64,000 nt of DNA from Alcaligenes faecalis (GTDB taxonomy: Bacteria; Pseudomonadota; Gammaproteobacteria; Burkholderiales; Burkholderiaceae_B): assembly GCF_009497775.1 (NCBI RefSeq), contig NZ_CP031012.1, forward strand, positions 2,542,001-2,606,000, written 5' to 3'. Within the stretch, counting starts at the first letter, position 1. The number at the start of each line of letters is the position of its first letter. The translations under genes and the position numbers were made by a program. This document shows, one piece after another, positions 1 through 8,067 of this stretch. The notes beneath the pieces were generated by a model. That model did not search any database. It saw nothing but the letters and a program-made list of their open reading frames with translations, and was not told where the DNA came from.

Positions 1-1545
1 GGACAGGCCCTTGGCATCGCTCAGGATACCGGCATCACCCACCTGACCACCGGATTCGGCGTAGAAAGGGGTGGCATCCAAAACCACTACCGCTTGCTGG
101 CCTTGGGCCACGGACTGCACAGAGGTGCCATCCACATACAAGGCGGTAACCGTGCCGCTGCCTTCCAGGGTGGTGTAACCATCAAAGCGGGTTTGCACGC
201 CGGAGTAGCTCAGGCCTTCGGATGTTTTGAACTTGCCCGAAGCGCGTGCCATCTGACGCTGGTTTTCCATGGCAACTTCAAAACCGTCCAGATCGACCTC
301 AATGCCACGCTCGCGGCAGATGTCGGCGGTCAAGTCCACGGGGAAACCGTAGGTGTCGTACAAGGTGAACAGCGTCTGGCCGTCCAGCTTGGCATTCTCT
401 GGCAGGTTGGCCAAAGCGCCTTCCAGAATGCGCATGCCGTTTTCCAGCGTTTCGCTGAAACGCTCTTCTTCCTGACGCAGTACTTGTTCAATACGTTCGC
501 GTTGAGCAATCAGCTCAGGGTAGGCTTCGCCCATGGCCAGGCCCAGGTCCTGTACCAAGCGGTAGAAGAACAAACCCTTCTGACCCAGCTTGTGACCATG
601 ACGCAAGGCACGACGAATAATGCGGCGCAGCACATAGCCACGGCCTTCATTGCTGGGGATGACCCCGTCAATGATCAGGAAGCTGCAAGCACGGATGTGG
701 TCAGCAATCACCTTGAGCGAGTTATTGCTCAGGTCGCTGGTCTTGGTTTCGCGTGCGGCGGCCTGAATCAGGGATTGGAACAGGTCGATTTCGTAGTTGG
801 AGTGCACGTGCTGCAGCACAGCCGAAATACGCTCCAGTCCCATACCAGTGTCCACACAAGGCTTGGGCAGCGGTGTCATGGAGCCGTCGGCGGAACGCTC
901 GAACTGCATGAACACCAGGTTCCATACTTCGATGTAGCGGTCGCCGTCTTCTTCAGGCGATCCGGGAGGGCCACCCCAGACATCAGCACCGTGGTCGTAG
1001 AAGATTTCCGAGCAAGGGCCACAGGGACCGGTATCGGCCATCTGCCAGAAGTTGTCCGAGTTGTAGCGTACGCCGCCCTTGTCACCGATACGAATGATGC
1101 GCTCTTTGGGCACCCCAATTTCCGAGGCCCAGATATCGTAGGCTTCATCATCTTCCTGGTAGACGGTGACCCAGAGTTTTTCTGCAGGCAGCTTGTAAAC
1201 CGTCGTCAGCAGTTCCCAGGCATAGCGAATGGCGTCTTGCTTGAAGTAGTCGCCAAAGCTGAAGTTGCCCAGCATTTCAAAAAAGGTGTGGTGACGGGCG
1301 GTGTAGCCCACGTTTTCCAGGTCATTGTGTTTGCCACCGGCACGAACACAGCGCTGAGAGCTGGTCGCACGGTTGTAGGGGCGGGTTTCCTTGCCCGTGA
1401 ACACATCTTTGAACTGCACCATCCCTGCGTTCGTGAACAGCAAGGTAGGGTCATTGCCTGGCACCAGCGAAGCCGAGGAAACGATGTGATGTCCCTTGGA
1501 TTCAAAAAAAGAAAGAAACTTCTGACGAATTTCTGAGGTTTTCAT
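1..1545 (-). CDS. alaS: Alanyl-tRNA synthetase, N-terminal 515 residues (runs off left edge)
   Basis: Attaches alanine to tRNA-Ala in the cytoplasm. Only the first 515 codons are in the window; the reading frame stays open to base 1. Visible are the N-terminal start [19 protein letters not shown], the [19 protein letters not shown] stretch, and the class II catalytic region with [16 protein letters not shown] and [19 protein letters not shown]. The later half (part of the editing domain and the C-Ala domain) lies outside. The ATG at 1543-1545 is the only sensible start, because the conserved N terminus begins there. Large open frames on the opposite strand are shadows. The gene is transcribed away from the urate locus, separated by about 280 bases. 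Confidence 0.97.
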   Translation of the reverse strand, partial: MKTSEIRQKFLSFFESKGHHIVSSASLVPGNDPTLLFTNAGMVQFKDVFTGKETRPYNRATSSQRCVRAGGKHNDLENVGYTARHHTFFEMLGNFSFGDYFKQDAIRYAWELLTTVYKLPAEKLWVTVYQEDDEAYDIWASEIGVPKERIIRIGDKGGVRYNSDNFWQMADTGPCGPCSEIFYDHGADVWGGPPGSPEEDGDRYIEVWNLVFMQFERSADGSMTPLPKPCVDTGMGLERISAVLQHVHSNYEIDLFQSLIQAAARETKTSDLSNNSLKVIADHIRACSFLIIDGVIPSNEGRGYVLRRIIRRALRHGHKLGQKGLFFYRLVQDLGLAMGEAYPELIAQRERIEQVLRQEEERFSETLENGMRILEGALANLPENAKLDGQTLFTLYDTYGFPVDLTADICRERGIEVDLDGFEVAMENQRQMARASGKFKTSEGLSYSGVQTRFDGYTTLEGSGTVTALYVDGTSVQSVAQGQQAVVVLDATPFYAESGGQVGDAGILSDAKGLS

Positions 1546-1733
1546 TACTTGCAACGCGATGGAAAATTTAACTGCCTATTATAAGACGATCAGCCTTGCA
1601 GCCCATGCGCGCGCTGCGCTGGCACAACACCTGCCGCCCCGGCAAAGCAGTGAGAAGCCAGGACGCCACACTCCCTGTACGAGCGGCTGCGTAAGCGTCA
1701 AATAGTACTGTTTTCAGCGAGCAGAAACAACAA

Positions 1734-1755
1734 TTCCGACCCCGGAGAGTCGGAA
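1734..1755 (-). terminator. Hairpin downstream of puuE, weak terminator candidate
   Basis: TTCCGAC and GTCGGAA form a perfect 7-bp stem around an 8-base loop, 75 bases after the puuE stop. On the minus strand it is followed by a T-rich but interrupted stretch (TTGTTGTTT), so it is only a moderate intrinsic terminator. Confidence 0.4.
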
Positions 1756-1829
1756 CGTAAGACTACCCTGCCCGTAATCTGGAGGCCGTCATGACAGGCC
1801 AGAGAGCGCTAACCCTGGCCTGGGGCCGA

Positions 1830-2762
1830 TCAGGCCTTGGGCTGGTAGGGATGATGCTCGGCCCAGTGGCGAGCAATATCCACACGACGACATACCCAGA
1901 CGCGCTCATGCGATTGCACGTAATCCAGGAAGCGTTGCAAGGCACGGAAGCGGCCAGGACGGCCGATCAGGCGGCAATGCAAACCGATGGACAGCATCTT
2001 GGGCGCTTCTTCACCTTCCTCGTACAACACGTCAAACGCGTCTTTCAGGTAAGAGAAGAAATGATCGCCTGTGTTGAAGCCCTGAGGAGCGGCAAAGCGC
2101 ATGTCGTTACTGTCCAGGGTGTAGGGCACGATCAACTGAGGTTTGACGCTGTTGTCGCTCATCGGGACTTCGGCCCAGAAAGGCAGGTCGTCACCGTAGT
2201 AGTCGGAGCTGTACAGGAACTGGCCTTCTTCAGCCACCAGACGCAAGGTGTTCGGGCTGTCACGGCCGGTGTACCAGCCTTCGGGGTGGTGGCCCAGCAA
2301 GTCCGTCAGCACTTTCACGCACTGGCGCATGTGTTCGCGCTCAACTTCTTCGGACACGTTCTGGTAGTGAATCCAGCGGTAACCGTGGCAGGCAATCTCG
2401 TGACCCAAACGCACAAATTCTTGTGCCAGCTCGGGGTGACGCTCCAGCGCCATGCCCACACCAAACACGGTCATGGGCAGGCCGCGCTTTTCAAACTCTT
2501 TCAGAATCCGCCAGACACCGGCACGCGAACCGTATTCGTAAATGGATTCCATGGACAGGTGACGGTCCGGGTAAGCCGCTGCACCAATGATTTCGGACAG
2601 GAACTGTTCAGAGCCCGGATCACCGTGCAGAACGCAGTTCTCGCCGCCTTCTTCATAGTTCAAGACAAACTGCACCGCAATGCGCGCCCGATCAGGCCAT
2701 TGTGCATGGGGCACGTTTTTACCGTAACCGATCAGGTCACGAGGGTACTTACTCAAGGACAT
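1830..2762 (-). CDS. puuE: Allantoinase PuuE (polysaccharide-deacetylase-fold)
   Basis: Likely hydrolyses allantoin to allantoate, the last urate-specific step of this locus, in the cytoplasm. The 310-residue protein has the PuuE N terminus YPRDLIGYG, then FVLNYEEGGEN, GHEIACHGYRW and YTGRDSPNTLRL, all typical of the metal-independent NodB-fold allantoinases. The chosen start (ATG at 2760-2762, MSLSKYPRDL) has GGAG nine bases upstream; a GTG-type start 39 bases earlier would run into the upstream gene. It follows the GntR regulator gene by 11 bases, so the two are probably cotranscribed. In many proteobacteria PuuE is fused to or next to an OHCU decarboxylase; here it stands alone. Confidence 0.9.
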   Translation of the reverse strand: MSLSKYPRDLIGYGKNVPHAQWPDRARIAVQFVLNYEEGGENCVLHGDPGSEQFLSEIIGAAAYPDRHLSMESIYEYGSRAGVWRILKEFEKRGLPMTVFGVGMALERHPELAQEFVRLGHEIACHGYRWIHYQNVSEEVEREHMRQCVKVLTDLLGHHPEGWYTGRDSPNTLRLVAEEGQFLYSSDYYGDDLPFWAEVPMSDNSVKPQLIVPYTLDSNDMRFAAPQGFNTGDHFFSYLKDAFDVLYEEGEEAPKMLSIGLHCRLIGRPGRFRALQRFLDYVQSHERVWVCRRVDIARHWAEHHPYQPKA

Positions 2763-2773
2763 ACCGTCTCCGT

Positions 2774-3529
2774 TTAGCGTTTTACGCTGAGGGCCAGCCA
2801 AGGATCAGCAGCACTGCCATCACCCGCTTCGCTCATGCGATGTTCACAATCACTTAAGTGATGATGCATAGCCAGATGCGCGCCGTCGGCGTCGCCCTGA
2901 CTAAGCTTGTCCAAAATCTCTTTGTGCTCGTAAAACGAGCAAGCCTGTTCGCCCGGTGTGTCGTGATACGCAATGATGAGCGTGGTGCGGGCGCACAAGG
3001 TGTGCATCAGCTCGGTCAGTTCATCATTGCCAGCGCAGCGCGCCAGCATCACGTGAAACGCATTGGACAGGCGCAACCAGCTGATGCGGTCACCATGCTC
3101 AAAGGCGTGCTGTTCACGCTCCACCATTTCATACAGGCCAGCCAGACGCTCCGGCAGATCCGGGTAGCTGATCAGTTTTTGCAGAATCAAGGCTTCCAGA
3201 TCACGCCGCAGTTCAAACACGTCCCGTGTCTGCTTGGCCGTCGGCTTCCAGATAAAAGCACCCCGATTGGGTTCAATGACCACAATCTTGTCGTGTTCGA
3301 GGGCAGCCAGCGCCGCACGAACGGTCGCACGCGAGCACTCGAAAATCGTGCATAACGTGGCTTCCGTCAGTTTGGTTCCAGGCAAAAGACGGCGGTCAAC
3401 GACCGCATCAAAGATCTGGCTATAAACACGCCCGACCTCGCTATCTGCCATGCCTCCCTCTAGCAGCGAGGAGGCGCTTGGCGCTTGGGATTCACTGCTC
3501 ATCCCCTCTTGCCGCCGTATCTGAAGCAT
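2774..3529 (-). CDS. GntR-family (FCD/FadR subgroup) transcriptional regulator
   Basis: A 251-residue DNA-binding regulator. An N-terminal winged helix-turn-helix (about residues 30-100, with SRATVRAALAALEHDKIV and PNRGAF) is followed by an all-helical FCD effector domain (about 108-230; FELRRDLEALIL, FHVMLARCAGNDEL, HKEILDKL). It sits between puuE, with which it is probably cotranscribed, and the divergent uraH-puuD pair, so it probably controls urate or allantoin catabolism in response to a purine intermediate. That role is inferred from position. The first ATG (3529) is kept; a second ATG at 3502 is preceded by AGAGGGG but with almost no spacing. The effector is unknown. Confidence 0.85.
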   Translation of the reverse strand: MLQIRRQEGMSSESQAPSASSLLEGGMADSEVGRVYSQIFDAVVDRRLLPGTKLTEATLCTIFECSRATVRAALAALEHDKIVVIEPNRGAFIWKPTAKQTRDVFELRRDLEALILQKLISYPDLPERLAGLYEMVEREQHAFEHGDRISWLRLSNAFHVMLARCAGNDELTELMHTLCARTTLIIAYHDTPGEQACSFYEHKEILDKLSQGDADGAHLAMHHHLSDCEHRMSEAGDGSAADPWLALSVKR

Positions 3530-3540
3530 AGAATTTCTCG

Positions 3541-3602
3541 TTATTGACTATTGACAATTATTCGGTACCCCGACAAAATCGTCAACATAAATTGTCGACA
3601 AT
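3541..3602. promoter_or_regulatory. Divergent control region with ATTGTCGACAAT palindrome
   Basis: The region between the GntR gene and uraH has a perfect 12-bp palindrome, ATTGTCGACAAT, at 3591-3602. A related ATTGACAAT lies at 3550-3558, together with further TTGAC motifs. TTGACA at 3551-3556 with CAAAAT at 3574-3579 (17-base spacer) could be a plus-strand promoter. FCD-type GntR proteins often bind TNGT-ACNA-type palindromes, so this is the likely operator; that assignment is inference. Confidence 0.55.
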
Positions 3603-3734
3603 CTGATTCCTCAAACAGAGCGACAGTTTCGGGGCCTCAACCCAGCGCACTGATCCTTGCACCGTTGGCCCCCGGCCGGTTCTCAAAACTGGGCTCGCTG
3701 GACCTTTTTTGATCACCATAAACCGGAGACATTT

Positions 3735-4088
3735 ATGGGAAAGCTATCAACCCATGTCCTTGACACGACTCAAGGACGCCCAGCCAGCGGCGTGCGCGTC
3801 GATCTTTATTCCATCGAAAACGATCAACGTACTCTGATCAAAACCACTCACACCAATAGCGACGGTCGCTGTGATGAGCCCCTGCTGCAAGGCGAGGCCA
3901 TGCACACGGGCGTTTTTGAACTGGTTTTCCACGCAGGCGCTTACTTTGCCGCCAGCGGTGTGGCTGTACCCGAGCCACGTTTTGTGGATCAAGTAGGCAT
4001 TCGTTTCGGTATCGCCGATGCCAACGCCAACTACCACGTCCCCCTGGTCGTGACCCCCTGGTCCTGGTCCACCTATCGCGGCAGCTGA
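3735..4088 (+). CDS. uraH: 5-hydroxyisourate hydrolase
   Basis: Hydrolyses 5-hydroxyisourate to OHCU, the second step of urate breakdown. The 117-residue protein has the transthyretin-like fold signature: STHVLDTTQGRPASGV at the N terminus, a central FELVFHAGAYF, and the diagnostic C-terminal YRGS tetrapeptide. The start ATG at 3735 has CGGAGA six bases upstream; longer in-frame starts are not conserved. It lies 58 bases before the puuD-like gene in the same direction, so the two form an operon in which the product of the oxidase is the substrate of this enzyme. Confidence 0.95.
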   Translation: MGKLSTHVLDTTQGRPASGVRVDLYSIENDQRTLIKTTHTNSDGRCDEPLLQGEAMHTGVFELVFHAGAYFAASGVAVPEPRFVDQVGIRFGIADANANYHVPLVVTPWSWSTYRGS

Positions 4089-4146
4089 TCGCGTATCCAA
4101 GTCGACTTTTCGCTTCTATACGAAACCACTCTGATACGAGATCTTT

Positions 4147-5379
4147 ATGTACGCTTACCTACTTGAGTACGGCAACCTGCTGTTGCGCTGGTTGCACGTG
4201 ATTGCGGCCGTCGCCTGGATCGGCGAGTCCATCTACTTTGTGATGCTGGACAACGGCCTGAAACCGCCTAAAGGCGAAGAAAGCAAGAAACGCGGTGTGT
4301 TTGGCGAGATGTGGGCTGTCCACGGCGGCGGCTTCTATCACAACCAGAAATACCTGACCAACCCGGCCGAACTGCCTGATGACCTGCACTGGTCGTTCTG
4401 GAAGTCCTACACCACCTGGTTGTCCGGTTTCTTCCTGTTCGCCCTGCTCTACCTGACCAAGCCCGAGTTCTATCTGGTCAACCCCAACAGTCCCTGGGAG
4501 TGGGCGGCTCAAATGACCGGCACGCAAGCCAACATCATGGCCATTGCCTTCCTGGTGCTGGGCTGGGTGGTCTATAACGGCCTGTGCCGCCTGATCAGCC
4601 CCAACATGAACCGCGACGGTCTGCTGAGCGTGGCTGTAGCCATCATGATGGTGGCAGTGGCTTACCTGAGCGCCCACATCTTCTCGGGTCGTGCTGCTTT
4701 CTTGCTGACTGGCGCTGTGATGGCCACCAGCATGTCGGCCAACGTGTTCTTCTGGATCATTCCCGGCCAGCGCCGCATGGTCAAGGCACTGAAAGCCGGT
4801 CAAGCGCCCAACCCTCTGGATGGCAAACGCGGCAAACAGCGTTCGGTACACAATACCTACTTCACGCTGCCTGTTCTGCTGCTGATGCTGAGCAACCACT
4901 ACTCGTTCACGTATAACAATCCCAATGCGTGGATCATCATGGTGCTGTTCATCTTTGCCGGCGCCCTGATCCGTCAATACTTCGTGCTGATGCACGCTGG
5001 CATCAAAAAGCCTGCCTACCCGGCCGCCGGTGTTGTCCTGCTGCTGATCGTGGGTTACCTGGCAGCTCCTGCCAGCCTGAAAGGTGAAGTAGCCAGCGCG
5101 CCAGAAGCCGCAAACGGTGCTGAAACCGTCAGCGTTGCCCGTATCCAGGAAATCATGGATGCACGATGTGTTCAGTGTCACGCGGTCAAGCCTAATGCCG
5201 ACTTCGGCTTTACAGCGGCCCCTGCTGGCATGTTGCTCGACACCATCGACAACACCGTGCTGCACGCCGACCAGGTAAAAACCGTGGTGCACTCCAAGTA
5301 CATGCCTCTGGGCAATATGACGCAAATGACCGACGAAGAGCGCGCAGCCATTGCCGCCTGGAGCGGTACCCGCGACTAA
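4147..5379 (+). CDS. puuD: Membrane urate oxidase, PuuD type, with C-terminal cytochrome c
   Basis: Oxidises urate to 5-hydroxyisourate and feeds electrons to the respiratory chain. About 310 residues form a multi-span membrane domain starting MYAYLLEYGNLLLRWLHV, with AWIGESIYFVMLDN and conserved histidines (His59, His65). A linker then leads to a c-type heme domain with CVQCH at 341-345 and a likely axial Met near 386 (YMPLGN). This is the domain order of PuuD-type urate dehydrogenases, which replace soluble uricase. It follows uraH and ends at a strong terminator. No separate signal peptide is needed because the heme domain follows the membrane part. Confidence 0.9.
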   Translation: MYAYLLEYGNLLLRWLHVIAAVAWIGESIYFVMLDNGLKPPKGEESKKRGVFGEMWAVHGGGFYHNQKYLTNPAELPDDLHWSFWKSYTTWLSGFFLFALLYLTKPEFYLVNPNSPWEWAAQMTGTQANIMAIAFLVLGWVVYNGLCRLISPNMNRDGLLSVAVAIMMVAVAYLSAHIFSGRAAFLLTGAVMATSMSANVFFWIIPGQRRMVKALKAGQAPNPLDGKRGKQRSVHNTYFTLPVLLLMLSNHYSFTYNNPNAWIIMVLFIFAGALIRQYFVLMHAGIKKPAYPAAGVVLLLIVGYLAAPASLKGEVASAPEAANGAETVSVARIQEIMDARCVQCHAVKPNADFGFTAAPAGMLLDTIDNTVLHADQVKTVVHSKYMPLGNMTQMTDEERAAIAAWSGTRD

Positions 5380-5431
5380 TGCAGAACAAGGCTAAAGCCT
5401 GACGAGCGACAAGCTCCGTAGTAACTTCCAA

Positions 5432-5466
5432 CCCCGATATGATGAAAGTCATGTCGGGGGTTTTTC
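5432..5466 (+). terminator. Intrinsic terminator after uraH-puuD
   Basis: CCCCGATATGA pairs with TCATGTCGGGG (11 bp with one G-U) around a 6-base loop and is followed by GTTTTTC. It closes the urate operon and separates it from the convergent pilus-like genes. Confidence 0.9.
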
Positions 5467-5514
5467 TTGCTCCCGGCCTGCAGGCTTCCTGCCTGCATAG
5501 GCGTGCCCCTCCCC

Positions 5515-5940
5515 CTATAAAGGCAAACAGAGTTTGATCGCTTGGGCCTGTTGAGGCGACGAGTCCATTTCAAGCTCAACACAGCGACTATTCAGTGACA
5601 ACAAACGGATGTTTTGATCCCGCTCTCGTCCAATAGGCCATCGTTGCCCTTGCTGAAAGACAAGCAGACGCTGTTCATGCTGAACTTCGGCTAGCAACTG
5701 CGTATCTCGTCCATAGATAGCTTTCAACTTCAAGGCAGGGCTGGGGGTGCTGGATTTGATCCTGGCCACATCAGGCTGCCCCGCCCCCTCCTGCCCCTCT
5801 TGGGACCGCAAGCAGGACGACATATTCTGACGAGCCTGCTCGGCTTCCAGCAGCAACATCTCCCTGACTATCGTCGCCATTCCCTCCGTCGCCAGAGCCG
5901 GTGCGCTAAACGTCAGCGTCAGACCAAACAGAATGTTCAA
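5515..5940 (-). CDS. PilP-like type IVb pilus periplasmic protein
   Basis: A small exported protein resembling PilP of R64-type (type IVb) pilus loci. With a TTG start at 5938-5940 it begins MNILFGLTLTFSAPALA, a textbook signal peptide. A helical stretch (IVREMLLLEAEQAR) and a compact beta domain follow, with LKLKAIYGRDTQLLAEV, a run around GQRWPIG, and IRLLSLNSRCVEL, which matches the PilP pattern. An ATG at 6003 in the same frame would give 162 residues but would overlap pilO by nearly 100 bases. Two cysteines could form a disulfide. It overlaps the end of the PilO2-like gene by 35 bases and is the last gene of the set. Confidence 0.6.
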   Translation of the reverse strand: MNILFGLTLTFSAPALATEGMATIVREMLLLEAEQARQNMSSCLRSQEGQEGAGQPDVARIKSSTPSPALKLKAIYGRDTQLLAEVQHEQRLLVFQQGQRWPIGRERDQNIRLLSLNSRCVELEMDSSPQQAQAIKLCLPL

Positions 5941-7474
5941 AGGTCTGCATATAATCCGCCAAATCCTGATCGCCCAAAACCCGCTCCGCTGATTCATAAA
6001 CATAGCCTTCCAGCTCCACGATAAAAGTGCTGCCCAGCAGCGAGGGATAGGACTGCGGATTCAAGGACAAGCCCAAGCGCTCCCATTGCAGATCAGGGAG
6101 CTGTGCCGCCAGCAAGTACACCGAACGCAAGGGGGATTGACTGAGCCAGGAACGGCGCCACACACCTGCCCCTGTTTGCTCACTGTCATCAGCAGATTCG
6201 ACCCACTGGGCAGGAGACAATGACAAACGCATAAAAGCAGGCCTCAGGGCTGCCAGCCCGGCATGCAAACGTGAGGATGCCGCAGTTGGCATTTGCTCCT
6301 GATCCTGTGTTTCCAGGGAATGAGGAATCAAAGCCTGATACCCCCGCCGGATATGCAAATCACCCTGCCCCAGTCCGGTGAGCTCCAGCACATTCGGGTC
6401 GCGATTCTGGCTATGCATGGCCGCACTAAAACTATGCACATCCTCAAACCCATAATGCGCCTGACACTCCCATAAAACAGCCTGACGGCGACAATCCACC
6501 TGCTGCAACTGCCAGTCCGGTCCCTGAGCAGGGAGCTCCTCAATCAAGCCCAACACAGACTGGATACTGGTCAAACCAGACTCTTCCTGGGCTGCACCTT
6601 GCTCCCAATCAGACGCGTTAGCGGCCAAGCGTCCCGGCAGCAAATCAACGGACTGCACGCCCCCAAGCGTAGCCATCACCAGCACAGCCAAAATCACCGG
6701 ACGCAGCGGGATCTTTTCATGCCACCCAACACGCCTGACAGGCTGACGCTGCATACGGCACTGCGGTCTTTTACCCTGCTCCAGGCAGACCCATAAATCA
6801 TCAGGTTGTCGTAGTTCGCGTATGGAGGGATAGCGCGCCTGCATAGCCTGCCGCAAGGTCTGCACCTGTCCAACCTGAGCCAGTAGGCAGTCACTCCCCT
6901 CCATCACCAGGCCATGCTCAAGCACCAGAAACCACAAACGGCCGGGGGCCACCGTCCATAAAAGAAAAACCGCCTCTTGAGGGTGATGGGCAGCCATACA
7001 AGCAGCCGCAGAATAGGCGTGGGCTCGCGTCAGTCTTGCCCTTGAAGGCCCTTTCTGAGCCAAACGCAGGACTGATCGAGTCCGCCGGGTAGTGAGCCAA
7101 GTGCTTGGCACCCAACCCATTGTCTGCCCTGCTTTTTGCCCTGCTCTTTGCCCTACGGTTTGTTCTGCTGCTTGTCCTACTGCTCGTCCTGCTATTCGTT
7201 CTGCTGTTTGTCTTGCGACCTCCCCCTCAGCCTCTCCCCGCACTGGTTCTTCTGCCTGCCTCTCCATTCGCGTTTCTATTAGCCTTGCTGTTTGCCTTTC
7301 TGTTTGCCTTTCGGTTGGCTTGCCTGCCTGCTCTTGCAGATCCCCGCCCGCTCCCATCAAGCAAGCCCAATACGATTGCCTCATCCGAGGGGTTTGAGCC
7401 TGCCGCATCGCTCCCCCGGCATTGACCCACTGCAATCCGAACCAGTACTCCTGTTGAACCAAGGCAGAGCTCAT
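5906..7474 (-). CDS. PilO2-like type IVb pilus inner-membrane protein with a repeat insertion
   Basis: A 522-residue protein resembling PilO2. An N-terminal piece (residues 1-50) is followed by a low-complexity block at about 51-120. A domain with AVFLLWTVAPGRLWFLVLEHG comes next (about 160-230). One membrane segment (about 254-272, RPVILAVLVMATLGGV) and a periplasmic C-terminal part complete it. PilO2-type proteins link the inner-membrane platform to the secretin. The start overlaps the stop of the upstream PilN-like gene (ATGA), showing translational coupling. The repeat block is not part of the normal family and looks like an expansion inside the first domain. Assignment rests on domain layout and neighbours, not on strong motif identity. 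Confidence 0.6.
   Translation of the reverse strand: MSSALVQQEYWFGLQWVNAGGAMRQAQTPRMRQSYWACLMGAGGDLQEQAGKPTERQTERQTARLIETRMERQAEEPVRGEAEGEVARQTAERIAGRAVGQAAEQTVGQRAGQKAGQTMGWVPSTWLTTRRTRSVLRLAQKGPSRARLTRAHAYSAAACMAAHHPQEAVFLLWTVAPGRLWFLVLEHGLVMEGSDCLLAQVGQVQTLRQAMQARYPSIRELRQPDDLWVCLEQGKRPQCRMQRQPVRRVGWHEKIPLRPVILAVLVMATLGGVQSVDLLPGRLAANASDWEQGAAQEESGLTSIQSVLGLIEELPAQGPDWQLQQVDCRRQAVLWECQAHYGFEDVHSFSAAMHSQNRDPNVLELTGLGQGDLHIRRGYQALIPHSLETQDQEQMPTAASSRLHAGLAALRPAFMRLSLSPAQWVESADDSEQTGAGVWRRSWLSQSPLRSVYLLAAQLPDLQWERLGLSLNPQSYPSLLGSTFIVELEGYVYESAERVLGDQDLADYMQTFEHSVWSDADV
7115..7324 (-). repeat. Degenerate 12-base tandem repeats encoding tetrapeptides in the PilO2-like gene
   Basis: About seventeen imperfect 12-base units. 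On the plus strand they read like CTGCTGTTTGTC, CTGCTATTCGTT and CTGCTCTTTGCC. On the coding strand they give tetrapeptides such as TERQ, VGQA, AEQT, AGQK and AGQT at residues 51-120. Units nearest 7115 are the most regular. The array stays in frame. Confidence 0.8.
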
Positions 7475-8067
7475 TTCACACCCCGATCGCTTAAACTCCC
7501 TGCCCCCACTCCGTCCACAGGCTGTAGTCCAGACTTTTGCTCCAAAGCCAGGCGATGTGTTTCATTGCGGTACAGCTCAATACGGCCCGCCTGATAACGC
7601 CACCCCAGGCTATATACCGCTGCAATCTGATCAAACAGCTCTGGCAAACGCAGTTGTTCAAAAACCAGGCCTCGTTGCTGAGACGATTCCAACCCCTTCC
7701 CCACACTTGTTCCTGGCGGGGAGTAAGTCGAAGGCAAGCGAGCCTCCGGGCTGATGAACACGGTCAGATCCGACAGCAAGGACAAACGACGTGCCAGCTC
7801 ATCCAGATCGGGCAAAGGCGTTTCCAAAGAAAAGCTGAAGGTTTGTCTGGAGCGTAATGCCGCTGGCAAGACAGTCTGCTTTCGTAAAGGTACGGCCGCT
7901 CCCAGCAACCAGGGTTTGTCGACAGACTGGGCATGGAGCACGGAAGATGGGCTGTTGCCATTCTGTACTACGGCATCATCCAGCCACGGCTGATCGACAT
8001 GCTGTCCTGCTGTTTGCAAGGTACAAGCCGCCATCAAAAGCAAAGGCAAGAGACAGAGGTAATTCAT
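7471..8067 (-). CDS. PilN-like lipoprotein lacking the secretin domain
   Basis: A 198-residue lipoprotein. The signal peptide MNYLCLLPLLLMAAC ends in a lipobox with the acylated Cys at 15. Then come PWL and AVPL motifs, LPAAL, and an N0-like domain (about 75-180) with PLPDLDELARRLS, VFISPEA, LPELFDQIAAVYSLGWRYQAGRIELYRNETHRLAL. This is the order seen at the start of type IVb pilus secretins (PilN/BfpB, usually around 550 residues), which continue with the secretin beta-barrel domain. Here translation stops just after the N0-like domain and the next gene starts in the same four bases. The truncation therefore leaves no room for a frameshifted remainder. Confidence 0.6.
   Translation of the reverse strand: MNYLCLLPLLLMAACTLQTAGQHVDQPWLDDAVVQNGNSPSSVLHAQSVDKPWLLGAAVPLRKQTVLPAALRSRQTFSFSLETPLPDLDELARRLSLLSDLTVFISPEARLPSTYSPPGTSVGKGLESSQQRGLVFEQLRLPELFDQIAAVYSLGWRYQAGRIELYRNETHRLALEQKSGLQPVDGVGAGSLSDRGVK

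Noticed and set aside
7115..7324. CRISPR-like array
   Set aside because: Units are 12 bases, contiguous and degenerate without spacers, and remain in frame in a coding gene.
7471..7474. A sequencing frameshift hiding the rest of the PilN secretin
   Set aside because: The next gene starts in the same four bases and fits PilO2, so there is no stretch in any frame that could hold a secretin domain.
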